64,000 bases of DNA from Parasedimentitalea maritima (GTDB taxonomy: Bacteria; Pseudomonadota; Alphaproteobacteria; Rhodobacterales; Rhodobacteraceae): NCBI RefSeq assembly GCF_005771405.1, contig NZ_VAUA01000010.1, forward strand, positions 164,186 through 228,185, written 5' to 3'. The position numbers and the translations under genes were made by a program. A model generated the notes under the pieces. It had not been told where the DNA came from. It worked only from the letters and a program-made list of their open reading frames with translations, and made no database searches. Position 1 is the first letter of the stretch, and every line of letters starts with the position of its first letter. This document shows positions 22,924 through 31,980 of the stretch, in pieces.

Positions 22924-23385
22924 ATGAGCAAAAATATAGATCATATCGATAGATCCATTCTTCGCGCCCTACAGCAGGATGCCAGCCTATCTCAACGCGA
23001 TTTGGCTGAATCCGTTGGTCTGTCTCAAAACGCCTGTTGGCGACGCCTAAAGGTGCTGAACGAACGTGGGCTTCTGATGGGGTCAACGGCGCGCGTTGAT
23101 CGCAAACAATTGGGACTGGATCTGGTGGTCTTTGTAATGCTGCGAACCCGCCACCATTCTGCTGAGTGGCTACAACATTTCCGCCGTCATGTTCTGACGA
23201 TCCCTGAAGTAGTGGATTTCCATCGGATTGGAGGCGATTATGATTATCAGCTTAAAGTGGTAACTGAAGATATGGCTGGATACGACCGTGTCTATCAGCG
23301 GCTGATCGACGGGATCGAACTGGACAGCGTCACCTCGTATTTTGCAATGGAGTCCATCGCAGAAGGACGCCCGCTGCCCCTATAG
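22924..23385 (+). CDS. Lrp/AsnC family transcriptional regulator
   Basis: A 153-residue regulator with an N-terminal winged helix (HIDRSILRALQQDASLSQRDLAESVGLSQNACWRRLK) and a C-terminal RAM ligand-binding domain (VVDFHRIGGDYDYQLKVV). The length is standard. It is transcribed away from the class V aminotransferase gene, the usual arrangement for an Lrp protein and the target that makes or consumes its amino-acid ligand. Confidence 0.92.
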   Translation: MSKNIDHIDRSILRALQQDASLSQRDLAESVGLSQNACWRRLKVLNERGLLMGSTARVDRKQLGLDLVVFVMLRTRHHSAEWLQHFRRHVLTIPEVVDFHRIGGDYDYQLKVVTEDMAGYDRVYQRLIDGIELDSVTSYFAMESIAEGRPLPL

Positions 23386-23405
23386 GCCACGGGCGCTTCC
23401 GATAT

Positions 23406-23978
23406 TTACCGACCAAACGCCGAATTTGGCATCCAAGTGACCCTGCCCCCCTTAGGGCCGCTGCGCATATGCAGGCATGAGGTCACGAGACGTTGAAAAT
23501 ATAGGATTTTGACTGGGTACCAGCCTGCCTTGGGTACTTCGACGTCAACGGCATAAGTTTCCTGACAGGTTTGCCGTCCATCAAATTTCCCGACAAGCTG
23601 ACCACCAATCACGGCATGAAGACCGTCATTTGTTAGAAAATCGATGGTAAAGACACCCGGTCTATCAAATTTCACATAGCCGGTAATATCAGCAACCACA
23701 CGCTCGGCACGTTTAGAGGTGAGCGCTTTTTGTCCCGCGCTTGTGTCGCGATAATCCAACCCAGACAACGGCGGACCAGCTTCGACCCGGTACTTGAGCG
23801 CGCTACGAGCCTGCGCAAGACTTTTTACATCACTTGGGTAGGCATACCGGACGTTGAGACCAGCCTTCAGGCCCGAAGGTTGCGGACTTGCAGGGGTAAG
23901 TTTCAATGGTGCCGCTAATAGGACACTCCCTGCAAACATGGCTACAACCGCAATTGCAGCAGTGAAGATTCTCTTCAT
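23406..23978 (-). CDS. Exported PA14-like beta-sandwich protein
   Basis: A 190-residue protein with a signal peptide (MKRIFTAAIAVVAMFAGSVLLA). The middle part VKFDRPGVFTIDFLTNDGLHAVIGGQLV has the pattern of PA14 domains, which bind carbohydrates in several surface proteins. Two Cys (QTCQETY, TSCLHMR) may form a disulfide. It is a single gene, convergent with the Lrp gene. The ligand is unknown. Confidence 0.65.
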   Translation of the reverse strand: MKRIFTAAIAVVAMFAGSVLLAAPLKLTPASPQPSGLKAGLNVRYAYPSDVKSLAQARSALKYRVEAGPPLSGLDYRDTSAGQKALTSKRAERVVADITGYVKFDRPGVFTIDFLTNDGLHAVIGGQLVGKFDGRQTCQETYAVDVEVPKAGWYPVKILYFQRLVTSCLHMRSGPKGGRVTWMPNSAFGR

Positions 23979-24125
23979 ATTGCACTCCTAAAAATTTCCG
24001 GAACTATTCTCAGCCCCTGTTGTCATCAGGATATTGTGCAAACCTCCTGTTTGACAATTAAATTCCAACAAATCCGCTGCAACAGCCAAATTTGACCGAC
24101 AGCCCCCAAATCAATGAACTGATAC

Positions 24126-24157
24126 AAAAAAAAGGGCCGCCAGATTGGCAGCCCTTT
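24126..24157 (-). terminator. Terminator of rpsD
   Basis: On the minus strand AGGGCTGCC and GGCGGCCCT pair with one wobble around AATCT and are followed by a run of T. It lies 27 bases after the rpsD stop. Confidence 0.88.
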
Positions 24158-24183
24158 GATCTGATTCCAGATGGAAAGCAGAA

Positions 24184-24804
24184 TTAGTTTTTGGCGTAGA
24201 ATTCCACAACCAGGTTTGGTTCCATAACAACAGGGTAAGGAACGTCGCCCAGGTTTGGTGTGCGCACGAAAGTGGCTGTGAACTTGGAGTGGTCAGTGTC
24301 GAGATAGTCCGGAACGTCACGCTCGGGCAACTGAGTAGCTTCCAGCAGAGCGGCCATTTGCTTGGACTTCTCACGCACTTCGATCACGTCGCCTTCTTTA
24401 ACACGGTACGAAGGAATGTTGACGCGCTTGCCGTTGACCAGAACGTGGCCGTGGTTGACGAACTGACGTGCAGCAAAAACTGTTGCAACGAACTTGGCGC
24501 GGTAAACAACCGCGTCCAGGCGGCGCTCCAGCAGACCGATCAGGTTTTCACCTGTATCGCCTTTAACACGCTCAGCTTCACCATAGATGCGACGGAACTG
24601 CTTTTCGGTCAGGTCGCCGTAGTAGCCCTTGAGCTTCTGCTTGGCGCGCAGCTGGATACCGAAGTCGGAAATTTTGCCCTTGCGGCGCTGACCGTGCTGG
24701 CCGGGGCCATATTCACGGCGATTTACTGGGGACTTAGGACGACCCCAGATGTTTTCGCCCATGCGGCGGTCAATTTTGTATTTGGCAGCTGTACGTTTAG
24801 TCAC
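24184..24804 (-). CDS. rpsD: 30S ribosomal protein S4
   Basis: A 206-residue primary 16S rRNA-binding protein of the small subunit. The start is GTG at 24804 ([20 protein letters not shown]), with AAGGA 8 bases upstream, giving the normal length; an ATG at 24846 would add 14 residues. The S4 RNA-binding domain is clear ([22 protein letters not shown], then [20 protein letters not shown]). It is a single gene with its own terminator. Confidence 0.97.
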   Translation of the reverse strand: MTKRTAAKYKIDRRMGENIWGRPKSPVNRREYGPGQHGQRRKGKISDFGIQLRAKQKLKGYYGDLTEKQFRRIYGEAERVKGDTGENLIGLLERRLDAVVYRAKFVATVFAARQFVNHGHVLVNGKRVNIPSYRVKEGDVIEVREKSKQMAALLEATQLPERDVPDYLDTDHSKFTATFVRTPNLGDVPYPVVMEPNLVVEFYAKN

Positions 24805-24987
24805 GGCTGATATCCTTCGTATAAATCGCGGCCCGGAATGGACCACTATGAAGGGCGTTGTCCTCTTGCCCGAAATCCGAAGGTCCCGAACATGACAGGG
24901 ATCCCCTTGCGGGGCCCACCAACACCAATAGAGCGGCGCTTATATTGGGTTGGGGCGCAGTGTCAACACTGAGTCGACACCGCGCCC

Positions 24988-25010
24988 CCTCCTATTTACG
25001 AGGTAGGAGG
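24988..25010 (-). terminator. Hairpin downstream of the Hint-domain gene
   Basis: CCTCCTA and TAGGAGG form a perfect 7-bp stem with a 9-base loop, 13 bases after the stop at 25023. There is no T-tract, so termination is uncertain. Confidence 0.35.
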
Positions 25011-25022
25011 TAATTGGAGAAA

Positions 25023-26084
25023 TTATGCAGCTTCATGGGCCAGAATGGCAGCCTCTGGTGCACTTAGATTGCGGCGGGCAAAGCCGCCGTAGGACAGCGG
25101 ATCACTGTCCAACCCTGGCAACAGCCGTAGCAACCGCAGCCGATCGCTGTCATCCAGCGCCGACAATGCGGCATTGGCAGGGTGGAAACTCTCGGTTTCG
25201 ACGCCATTAGCCCAAATCACCTGATGATCACTGAGCAAGAGATGCACATAGGTGACTTCACGCACCGCCAGATCCCTGATGATGGTCGACCCATTAATCA
25301 GGTCCCGCGCAGCCACCAAAACTTCGGATGTATTGAACAGGGACTGCGCAGTTGAACCACGCACCAGCATCCGATGCTCGGGCGAAACCAAAAGCTCTCC
25401 TTCGGGGCGATCAATGCCTAAGGCTCCGGCCTTGATTCGCACCGGTCGCAGCTTGGGCATCACAAACAACCGCGCGCCAGACATTCTACGAGACCCAATC
25501 CACAGCACTTGCTGAGCACCATTGTCTCGGGTTTGAACCCACTCGCCTTCGCGCAGGTTTTCTACCAAGCGTGGACCTTCAGGCGTTGCAATACGGGTGC
25601 CAGGGGTGAAACAAATGACCCCTCCCTCAGCTGGCTGATCTGGCGCAGCGATACAGCCCATCGAATGATGCACCACCCAAAGATCCGTGTTGCGTGGTGG
25701 CAGTTCGTCAACAAACATCAGTAACGGCCGTTGAGTGGGGCCCACTTCGATCAGTGTGCCAGTATAGCTTCGCACACCATTTGTGACGACAAAACTGCTG
25801 TCCAGTAGTGGTTCATCAACCTCGATGGCCGCCACATCAGTACGATGCTGCACCGCCGCCCCAACCAAACGTCGCACGGATTTTGCCGCGCGACGACGAA
25901 GATCCGCCTCGCCATTTGCCATATCCAGCCGCAACAGTTCCGTTGGCCCATCGACCCGCACAGCATCCCCATGCCAAGACCATGCGGCCCCAACATCCAG
26001 TGCATCCATCGGTGCGGCCGAAAGGCCGTCAATTTCTGTTTGTGACCAGGAGATGACAAACGTGCCTTTAAAGCCCGTTTTCAT
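25023..26084 (-). CDS. Hint (hedgehog/intein) domain protein
   Basis: A 353-residue protein. The C-terminal half begins with the Hint signature VICFTPGTRIATPEG (splice-type Cys at about residue 158), then LREGEWVQTRDNG and VSPEHRMLVRG, the block with the catalytic His. Such domains occur widely in Rhodobacteraceae, often attached to exported or calcium-binding proteins. Here the N-terminal 150 residues are predicted beta-rich without a signal peptide. The C-terminal Asn of inteins is not seen, so peptide-bond cleavage at the Cys, rather than splicing, is the plausible activity. Confidence 0.8.
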   Translation of the reverse strand: MKTGFKGTFVISWSQTEIDGLSAAPMDALDVGAAWSWHGDAVRVDGPTELLRLDMANGEADLRRRAAKSVRRLVGAAVQHRTDVAAIEVDEPLLDSSFVVTNGVRSYTGTLIEVGPTQRPLLMFVDELPPRNTDLWVVHHSMGCIAAPDQPAEGGVICFTPGTRIATPEGPRLVENLREGEWVQTRDNGAQQVLWIGSRRMSGARLFVMPKLRPVRIKAGALGIDRPEGELLVSPEHRMLVRGSTAQSLFNTSEVLVAARDLINGSTIIRDLAVREVTYVHLLLSDHQVIWANGVETESFHPANAALSALDDSDRLRLLRLLPGLDSDPLSYGGFARRNLSAPEAAILAHEAA

Positions 26085-26404
26085 TTACCTGTATGCCTGC
26101 TCTTTATTTTTTTATTAGCGATTCGTTAACACAGCTTGACGCGTCTACAAAGATCAAATTTTAACAACCAATTGCAGTGTCTTCATAAAACACCAGTTCC
26201 AAGTGAACTGGCCCCAGCAGCGAACTGTCTCCTTGGCTCGAAACTCCCGGCCATAATGGGTAGCACCTGAATGCTCTGCACTTGCTTTTGCCCTGTGCTC
26301 AGCCAACCGATTGCCTCACACTTTTTTGCACAAATTTCGAGCAGCCACTGTTTATTCTGACCATCACTAAGACTAGCCTCGGGGTATTCATTGAGGAGCT
26401 TAAT
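26085..26404. other. Intergenic region upstream of the amidohydrolase gene
   Basis: A 320-base A/T-richer spacer between divergent genes that must hold both promoters. One perfect 7-bp hairpin, CCAGTTC/GAACTGG with a 5-base loop, lies at 26193-26211. No gene or clear promoter hexamers were identified. Confidence 0.4.
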
Positions 26405-28369
26405 ATGATCCGATTTTTCCGAAACACCGCCCTTGTCTGCTCATTACTGTCAGCAGCTGGTTCTGCCAACGCAGAAAGTCTGCAAGACATTGCATCTTCC
26501 TTTGGGGCGAATAAATCTGGCGTAGTCTATACCGCCCGCGACATTATCACGATGAATCCTAACCAACCGCGCGCACAGGCCGTTGCGGTGCTTGGCGACA
26601 AAATCGCCGCCGTTGACAGTTTGGCTGAGATGACCACTTTGGCCAAACAACGCGGCTATACCATCGACACCCGCTTTGGCGACGACGTTTTGATCGCCGG
26701 ACTGATTGAACCGCATGTGCATCCAATCCTGACCGCACTCACGATGACCCAGACCGTGATTGCCATCGAGGATTGGGAGACCACCCGTGGCACCTCCCCC
26801 GCTGTGCGCGACCCCGAGACCTATCAGGCACGGCTGCAACAAGCGCTGACAGCCCATGACCCCAATGAGAATTTCGTTTCCTGGGGATACCATCACTATT
26901 TTCATGGCCCGATGTCACGCGCGATGCTGGATGAACTGGCCCCCGACTTTCCAGTGATTGTCTGGCACCGATCTGCCCATGAAGTATTTCTCAATTCGGT
27001 GGCAATGGAAAAATTCGGAATCAATGCCGGTTTGGTCGAGACCCTGCCCGAAGCAGCTCAAACACAGACGGATTTAGAAAACGGCCACCTTTATGAATCC
27101 GGGTTCTTTTTGCTGCTCGACTCGCTGGCACCGGCAATGGCATCGACAGAGCTGCTGATCGAGGGGTTGGAATTCAGCGAAGACTATTATTTGCGAAATG
27201 GGATCACCTTGGCGGCTGAACCCGGCGGTGTCGTCTCGCAACCGCTGCAGCAAATCGTCAACAGTGTTTATGGCGACGATCTCACCCCCTTCAATCACTA
27301 CTTCATTCCGGATGGCAAAACCTTTGCTGGCAATTTTCTGGAACAGAACGGTGCCGCCCGGATGATAGAAGAAACCCGTGCAGTGCTGGACTGGGGCGAA
27401 GGACGTTCGCGGTTTCTACCACAGCAGGTCAAACTGTTTATCGATGGCGCCATCTACAGCCAATTGATGCAAATGAAAGACGGTTACACGGACGGCCACC
27501 ACGGCGAGTGGATCATGCCACCCGAACTGTATAGCAAAGCCTTCCAAGCCTATTGGGATGCTGGTTATCAGATCTCGATTCACGTCAACGGTGACGGAGG
27601 TATGGATGTACTGCTCGACAATCTTGAGACTGCCCAAGCCCGCAACCCGCGTTTTGACCACCGGACCGTCATCGTACATTTTGGTGTCGCGACACCGGAA
27701 CAGGTGCAGCGTGCTGCCGACCTGGGCGCTATAGTCAGTGCCAATCCCTATTATGTCACCGCGCTTGCCGGGCGATACGCTGAATTCGGCCTTGGACCAG
27801 AGCGCGCCAACCGTATGGTTCCCCTAAAAGAAGCCGCTGACGCCGGGATGCCGATTTCCTTTCACTCAGACATGCCAATGGCCGCGGCCTCTCCATTGCT
27901 GCTGATGTGGTCGGCCGTCAATCGCGTCACCGCCGAGGGCACTGTCGCTGGGCCCGAACTGCGCGTTGACCTTGAAACTGCATTGAAGGCTGTCACCATC
28001 GACGCGGCCTACACATTGCAAATGGAAGATGAGATCGGATCTATTGAGGTCGGTAAACTGGCTAACCTGACAGTCCTGGAACAAAACCCCTACGAGGTAG
28101 ACCTCATGGCTCTGAAGGACATTCCGGTCTGGGGTACCATTTTTGAGGGCCGCGTGCAGCAGGCGCCTAAAGCCCCTGACCAAGAAGCAGTCCTGACGCT
28201 ACCAACTGCGATCGACTATGCTGAGAAAGGTGTCATGCCTGCGACAGGCAACCCGGACCTGAACCAGATGCGCTGTATCGCTGACGGCCAGTGCCCTGAC
28301 GATGGTCATGACCACGGCGAACTGCGGCGCGCGCTAAGCAAAGTTGTGATTTCCCAGCTCGGCGGCTGA
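26405..28369 (+). CDS. Exported amidohydrolase family 3 protein (YtcJ-like)
   Basis: A 654-residue metal-dependent hydrolase with a signal peptide (MIRFFRNTALVCSLLSAAGSANA). The TIM-barrel metal sites are visible: EPHVHP near residue 100, KLFIDGAIYSQL, HVNGDGG and FHSDMPMAAASPL, followed by the C-terminal composite beta-domain with VGKLANLTVLEQNPY. Family members act on amide or ester bonds, but the substrate is unknown. The start at 26405 has GAGGAG 6 bases upstream. A long extension after the barrel ends in an acidic His-rich stretch (DGQCPDDGHDHGE). Confidence 0.85.
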   Translation: MIRFFRNTALVCSLLSAAGSANAESLQDIASSFGANKSGVVYTARDIITMNPNQPRAQAVAVLGDKIAAVDSLAEMTTLAKQRGYTIDTRFGDDVLIAGLIEPHVHPILTALTMTQTVIAIEDWETTRGTSPAVRDPETYQARLQQALTAHDPNENFVSWGYHHYFHGPMSRAMLDELAPDFPVIVWHRSAHEVFLNSVAMEKFGINAGLVETLPEAAQTQTDLENGHLYESGFFLLLDSLAPAMASTELLIEGLEFSEDYYLRNGITLAAEPGGVVSQPLQQIVNSVYGDDLTPFNHYFIPDGKTFAGNFLEQNGAARMIEETRAVLDWGEGRSRFLPQQVKLFIDGAIYSQLMQMKDGYTDGHHGEWIMPPELYSKAFQAYWDAGYQISIHVNGDGGMDVLLDNLETAQARNPRFDHRTVIVHFGVATPEQVQRAADLGAIVSANPYYVTALAGRYAEFGLGPERANRMVPLKEAADAGMPISFHSDMPMAAASPLLLMWSAVNRVTAEGTVAGPELRVDLETALKAVTIDAAYTLQMEDEIGSIEVGKLANLTVLEQNPYEVDLMALKDIPVWGTIFEGRVQQAPKAPDQEAVLTLPTAIDYAEKGVMPATGNPDLNQMRCIADGQCPDDGHDHGELRRALSKVVISQLGG

Positions 28370-28383
28370 GTCACACGCCGAAG

Positions 28384-28409
28384 GCCCGGTAAGGTTAAAC
28401 TGACCGGGC
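28384..28409. terminator. Convergent terminator hairpin
   Basis: GCCCGGT and ACCGGGC form a perfect 7-bp stem with a 12-base loop between the amidohydrolase gene and the convergent SnoaL-like gene, followed by TTCATT on the plus strand. It may stop transcription from both sides. Confidence 0.5.
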
Positions 28410-28419
28410 TTCATTGGTC

Positions 28420-29424
28420 TCAGGTTTTGGAAATGCCAGCCATCCGGGCCAGAACATCAACGCCCTGCTGCTTCCAGAAATGCAGCAGGTCGATAAAAAT
28501 CCAGTTCTCGGCGAGCTTACCCCCGGCGCGGCGATAGATATCAATCACCCGAAACTCTCCGGCCTTTTGCGTTGCAGGCATTCCCATAAACCCGCCTGAC
28601 GGCACTGCTGTGAAATTTGGCCAACCAAAGAACCCGCCATAGTGACCCTCAGCCATTCGGCAGATATGTTTGGTCTTGGATCTCTCGGTGAACGATGCGC
28701 GAAACGGGCCTGAGTGCTGCTTTGCATAACGCTCGATCGTGTAGGTGGCTCCAATCCCTGCTGGGCCCCACCAGATCATATCATCACACCACGTTTGAGC
28801 CAGCTCCTGTTCCAGCGTCAACCCACTGTCCCATTGGCCCAGGTCCGATATCATCGCGTTTATCGCGGTCATCGTTTTCTCACCCTCCTCAGCCGGCTGC
28901 GTCTCAAACAACAGCCCATCGTGCGTCGCTGGGCCCGGCTGCACCAGATGCGCTGCGGTCTGCGGCGGGAATGGTTGTAGCCCCGCCTGCATCATCAGAT
29001 GCGGAATATCAAAATACATGGCCGTTTCTGCAATTTTCCCCTCCACAACCTTGTGAAAGGCGCAGTAACGCAGAAACGCCATTTTTCCGGTGGGCTGAAT
29101 GCCAAGCCAGGGCTGATCAAACAGCCCCATCAAATGCCCCATCGAACTTACCCAGACGCCATCATCAGCATCAAACATGTTGGCGCCGGCCATGAAAACA
29201 TCCATCCGCCGCTGCAGCCTTGCCAAACTTTGGTGAAGCGGGACCCAGAATTGCTCTGCTACTACTTTGGGGCCTCGAATTTCATCAAAGGGATGGAACC
29301 CGCGCCATAATAAATCTGGCGCGCAATATTTGTTCATAACACCCAAGAGTGCGTCGTCGTTGGCGCTATCTAGCGATGCGTAGAAGTCGCGTACCACCTG
29401 TTTTTCGGCCTGAAAGCTGATCAT
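28420..29424 (-). CDS. Tandem SnoaL-like (NTF2-fold) protein
   Basis: A 334-residue protein built from two SnoaL-like halves (about 5-160 and 190-330). Each half shows the family pattern of an early W-G-P/F motif and a late GK-AENW-type strand. It is paralogous to the protein at 36162-37214: both share PGPAT-DG between the halves, WxGPxGIG, and ENW followed by LGVDV/QGVDV near the end. SnoaL enzymes are cofactor-free cyclases or hydratases, but many family members lack known roles. It is divergent from the importer operon across two LacI-type operators, so it probably belongs to that regulon. Start chosen at 29424 (MISFQAEKQ), after GGAAAA. Confidence 0.78.
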   Translation of the reverse strand: MISFQAEKQVVRDFYASLDSANDDALLGVMNKYCAPDLLWRGFHPFDEIRGPKVVAEQFWVPLHQSLARLQRRMDVFMAGANMFDADDGVWVSSMGHLMGLFDQPWLGIQPTGKMAFLRYCAFHKVVEGKIAETAMYFDIPHLMMQAGLQPFPPQTAAHLVQPGPATHDGLLFETQPAEEGEKTMTAINAMISDLGQWDSGLTLEQELAQTWCDDMIWWGPAGIGATYTIERYAKQHSGPFRASFTERSKTKHICRMAEGHYGGFFGWPNFTAVPSGGFMGMPATQKAGEFRVIDIYRRAGGKLAENWIFIDLLHFWKQQGVDVLARMAGISKT

Positions 29425-29488
29425 TAGTTTTCCGATATTCTCAATACTCTCGATTTTTGCAGCGAAATGAATCACCCGCCTCAGTATC

Positions 29489-29506
29489 TTTGCATACGTA
29501 TGCAAA
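29489..29506. promoter_or_regulatory. LacI-type operator 1
   Basis: TTTGCATACGTATGCAAA is a perfect 18-bp palindrome with the central CG typical of LacI/GalR operators. It lies 65 bases upstream of the divergent SnoaL gene. The LacI-type regulator at 37978-39012 is the likely ligand. Confidence 0.8.
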
Positions 29507-29543
29507 AAAGTCTTGCCTGATGTATCTTTTGCCGGTTAACGTT

Positions 29544-29561
29544 TTTGCAAGCGTATGCAAA
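29544..29561. promoter_or_regulatory. LacI-type operator 2
   Basis: TTTGCAAGCGTATGCAAA differs from operator 1 at two positions and keeps the central CG. It lies 20 bases before the ATPase start codon, and its centre is 55 bp from that of operator 1, a spacing that could allow looping. Confidence 0.75.
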
Positions 29562-29581
29562 TTGATTCCACCGGGGGACAA

Positions 29582-30634
29582 ATGGCTGAAATTCAACTGC
29601 GTAATGTAGGCAAGCGATGGGGCTCTTTTGTTGGTGTCGATGACTTTGATCTCACCATCGCCGACCAGGAGTTTCTGGTACTGCTAGGCCCATCTGGATG
29701 TGGCAAGACAACAACCATGCGTATGATCGCCGGGTTGGAAGATGTCTCTCAGGGCGATATTCTGATCGACGGCAACGTCGTCAACGATTTGGAGCCTAAG
29801 GACCGTGACGTCGCCATGGTGTTCCAGAGCTATGCGCTCTACCCGAACATGGATGTTTATGAAAACATCCGCTTTCCCTTAAAAGTACGCGGCATTCCAG
29901 AGGCGGAACACGACGAGCGTGTGATGCAGGCCGCCGACCGCGTCGAACTGCGCGAGTTCCTGCACCGCAAGCCGGCTGAGCTGTCCGGTGGCCAGCGACA
30001 GCGCGTCGCCCTAGCCCGCGCCATTGTGCGCAAACCCAAGGTCTTTTTGATGGACGAACCATTGTCCAACCTTGACGCCAAACTGCGGGTTTCAACCCGT
30101 GCCCAGATCAAAAACCTCAGCCACGAACTGGCAGCCACCACAATCTATGTGACCCACGACCAGATCGAAGCGATGACCCTGGCAGACCGTGTTGTTGTGA
30201 TGAAAAATGGTGTGGTCCAGCAGGTCGGATCTCCAACAGAAATTTATGACCGTCCAGCAAACGCGTTTGTGGCCAGCTTTATCGGCTCCCCCGCGATGAA
30301 CCTGATGGAGGGGCATGTCACCAGTGGCACCTTCACGGCCGAGAATGTGGAAATCAGCGGACTTAGTGCTCCGGATGGCCCTGTGACCCTTGGGTTCCGC
30401 GCCGAAGATTCCAGTCTCGCACTGGGCACTTCGGGTCAGGTCACTGCACCGATCTACACATTGGAATTGCTAGGTGACGCCACAATGATCTCAGTCCGTG
30501 TTGGCGGAGCTCTTGTTTCAGTCAAGGCCGACAAAACATTCCGCGCCGCCATCGGCGAAATGGTCTCGTTCTCGGTCCCAACCGACATTTGCCATCTGTT
30601 TGCCGCCAGCGATGGCGCGCGCTTAGGGGGATAA
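29582..30634 (+). CDS. Sugar-type ABC importer ATP-binding protein (UgpC/MalK family)
   Basis: A 350-residue ATPase of the CUT1 importer class. Walker A GPSGCGKTTTM, Q-loop VFQSYALYPN, signature LSGGQRQRVALARAI, Walker B VFLMDEPLSNLDAKLR and the switch THDQIEAM are intact, followed by a C-terminal TOBE domain of about 110 residues as in MalK/UgpC. The start at 29582 (MAEIQLRNVGKRW) follows GGGGG. It is the first gene of the importer operon and lies directly behind operator 2. The transported compound is unknown. Confidence 0.93.
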   Translation: MAEIQLRNVGKRWGSFVGVDDFDLTIADQEFLVLLGPSGCGKTTTMRMIAGLEDVSQGDILIDGNVVNDLEPKDRDVAMVFQSYALYPNMDVYENIRFPLKVRGIPEAEHDERVMQAADRVELREFLHRKPAELSGGQRQRVALARAIVRKPKVFLMDEPLSNLDAKLRVSTRAQIKNLSHELAATTIYVTHDQIEAMTLADRVVVMKNGVVQQVGSPTEIYDRPANAFVASFIGSPAMNLMEGHVTSGTFTAENVEISGLSAPDGPVTLGFRAEDSSLALGTSGQVTAPIYTLELLGDATMISVRVGGALVSVKADKTFRAAIGEMVSFSVPTDICHLFAASDGARLGG

Positions 30635-30707
30635 CCCCGAAAAACCGCCCACATGGGCACATCAGGGTCCAGAAACACACGCAATCGGACCCGTCAGGGA
30701 GGAAACC

Positions 30708-31916
30708 ATGAAATTCAAGACACTCATACTTGCCAGCGCCGTTTCAATGCTGACCACAACAGCCTGGGCAGAATGTGCGTTTGACAACAACACATCTGTT
30801 AAATCGCTTTCTGCAGGCTTTGAAGCTTGGAAGGCTGTAACCGACGCGATGGGCGAATGCGGCAATTTCAGCGCTTCCCTGGATCAGGAATTCCGTGAAA
30901 AGCAGCCCGAGGCCTTTGCCGCAAACCCATCGCTGTATCAAATTGGTGGTGTTGCCAACGCAACCATGATCCCGCTGCTGAACGCCGGTACAATCCGCCC
31001 ACTGGATGATCTGGTTGCCAAGTTTGGACAGGATCTGACGCCCAATCAGTTGATCAAGGTCAACGGTGAAATCATGGCGATTGCCATGATGGTGAACGCC
31101 CAGCACCTGATGTACCGACAGGATATTCTCGACGATCTTGGTCTCGCAGTTCCAACCACCTATGCCGAAGTCCTAGAGGCCGCCGAGAAAATACAGGCGG
31201 CAGGTGTTGTCGACTACCCATTGGGCGGTACTTTCAAGACCGGCTGGAACTTGGGCGAAGAATTCGTCAACATGTACCTTGGTGAAGGCGGCACCTTTGT
31301 CGGCGAAGGCAATATGCCAACCATCAACAACGCCGCTGGCGTCAAATCACTGGAAACATTGAAGGCGATGACGGCCTACATGGATCCAGAATACCTCGTC
31401 TCTGACTCCACCTATGTTCAGCAACAGTTCCAGCAGGGCAAGATTGCCATTGCCAACCTATGGGCATCGCGCGCAGCTGCGATGGATGACGCCGCTGAAA
31501 GTCAGGTTGTTGGTAAGGTCAAAATGGCCTCGGCCCCAATCGGATCAGCTGCTCCGGCAACGTCCTTGTGGTGGGATGGTATCGTATTTGCAGCCAACAT
31601 GACCGACCAAGAAGCTGAGGCAGCATTCAAAGTTGCCATGGAAGGGTTGGATTCCGAAATGGTTGCGGCAAACAACGACGCGGCTGTCTGGCTGGTGCCC
31701 GGCTACAAGGCAGGACCGCTTGCACAAGGCGCAGCCGCTTCTGCTGAAAACGGTGCCCTTCCTTACCCAGCATCGGGACCAATGGGCATCATGCACACAG
31801 TTCTTGGAAACGGCCTAGCTGATTACCTGACCGGCGCCAAAGATGCGACCACAACACTGGCTGACATCGAAGCCGCCTATGTCACCGCAGCCAAAGAAGC
31901 TGGCTTGGTCCAATAA
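30708..31916 (+). CDS. Extracellular solute-binding protein of the CUT1 importer
   Basis: A 402-residue periplasmic binding protein with a signal peptide cleaved after TTTAWA. The body shows the family 1 pattern (YQIGGVANATMIPLLNAGTIRPLDDLV, then EIMAIAMMVNAQHLMYRQDIL, PTTYAEVLEAAEKIQ, and QGKIAIANLWASRA). Two N-terminal Cys (ECAFD, GECGN) could form a disulfide. It starts 73 bases after the ATPase gene and is followed by a strong hairpin that may raise its expression relative to the permeases. Confidence 0.92.
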   Translation: MKFKTLILASAVSMLTTTAWAECAFDNNTSVKSLSAGFEAWKAVTDAMGECGNFSASLDQEFREKQPEAFAANPSLYQIGGVANATMIPLLNAGTIRPLDDLVAKFGQDLTPNQLIKVNGEIMAIAMMVNAQHLMYRQDILDDLGLAVPTTYAEVLEAAEKIQAAGVVDYPLGGTFKTGWNLGEEFVNMYLGEGGTFVGEGNMPTINNAAGVKSLETLKAMTAYMDPEYLVSDSTYVQQQFQQGKIAIANLWASRAAAMDDAAESQVVGKVKMASAPIGSAAPATSLWWDGIVFAANMTDQEAEAAFKVAMEGLDSEMVAANNDAAVWLVPGYKAGPLAQGAAASAENGALPYPASGPMGIMHTVLGNGLADYLTGAKDATTTLADIEAAYVTAAKEAGLVQ

Positions 31917-31929
31917 ACTCCCCAACTTT

Positions 31930-31956
31930 GGGAGGGCAACCGCCCTCCCACTTTTT
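31930..31956 (+). terminator. Hairpin between binding-protein and permease genes
   Basis: GGGAGGGC and GCCCTCCC form a perfect 8-bp stem with loop AACC, followed by ACTTTTT. As in many importers, it probably acts as a partial terminator or 3'-end stabiliser so that the binding protein is made in excess. Confidence 0.8.
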
Positions 31957-31980
31957 CCTCAGGGCCGAAAAGGCAAAGCC

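Noticed and set aside
24830..24960. Possible regulatory hairpin in the rpsD leader (CCCC/GGGG)
   Set aside because: The stem is short and GC-only, and no similarity to a known S4-binding leader could be shown.
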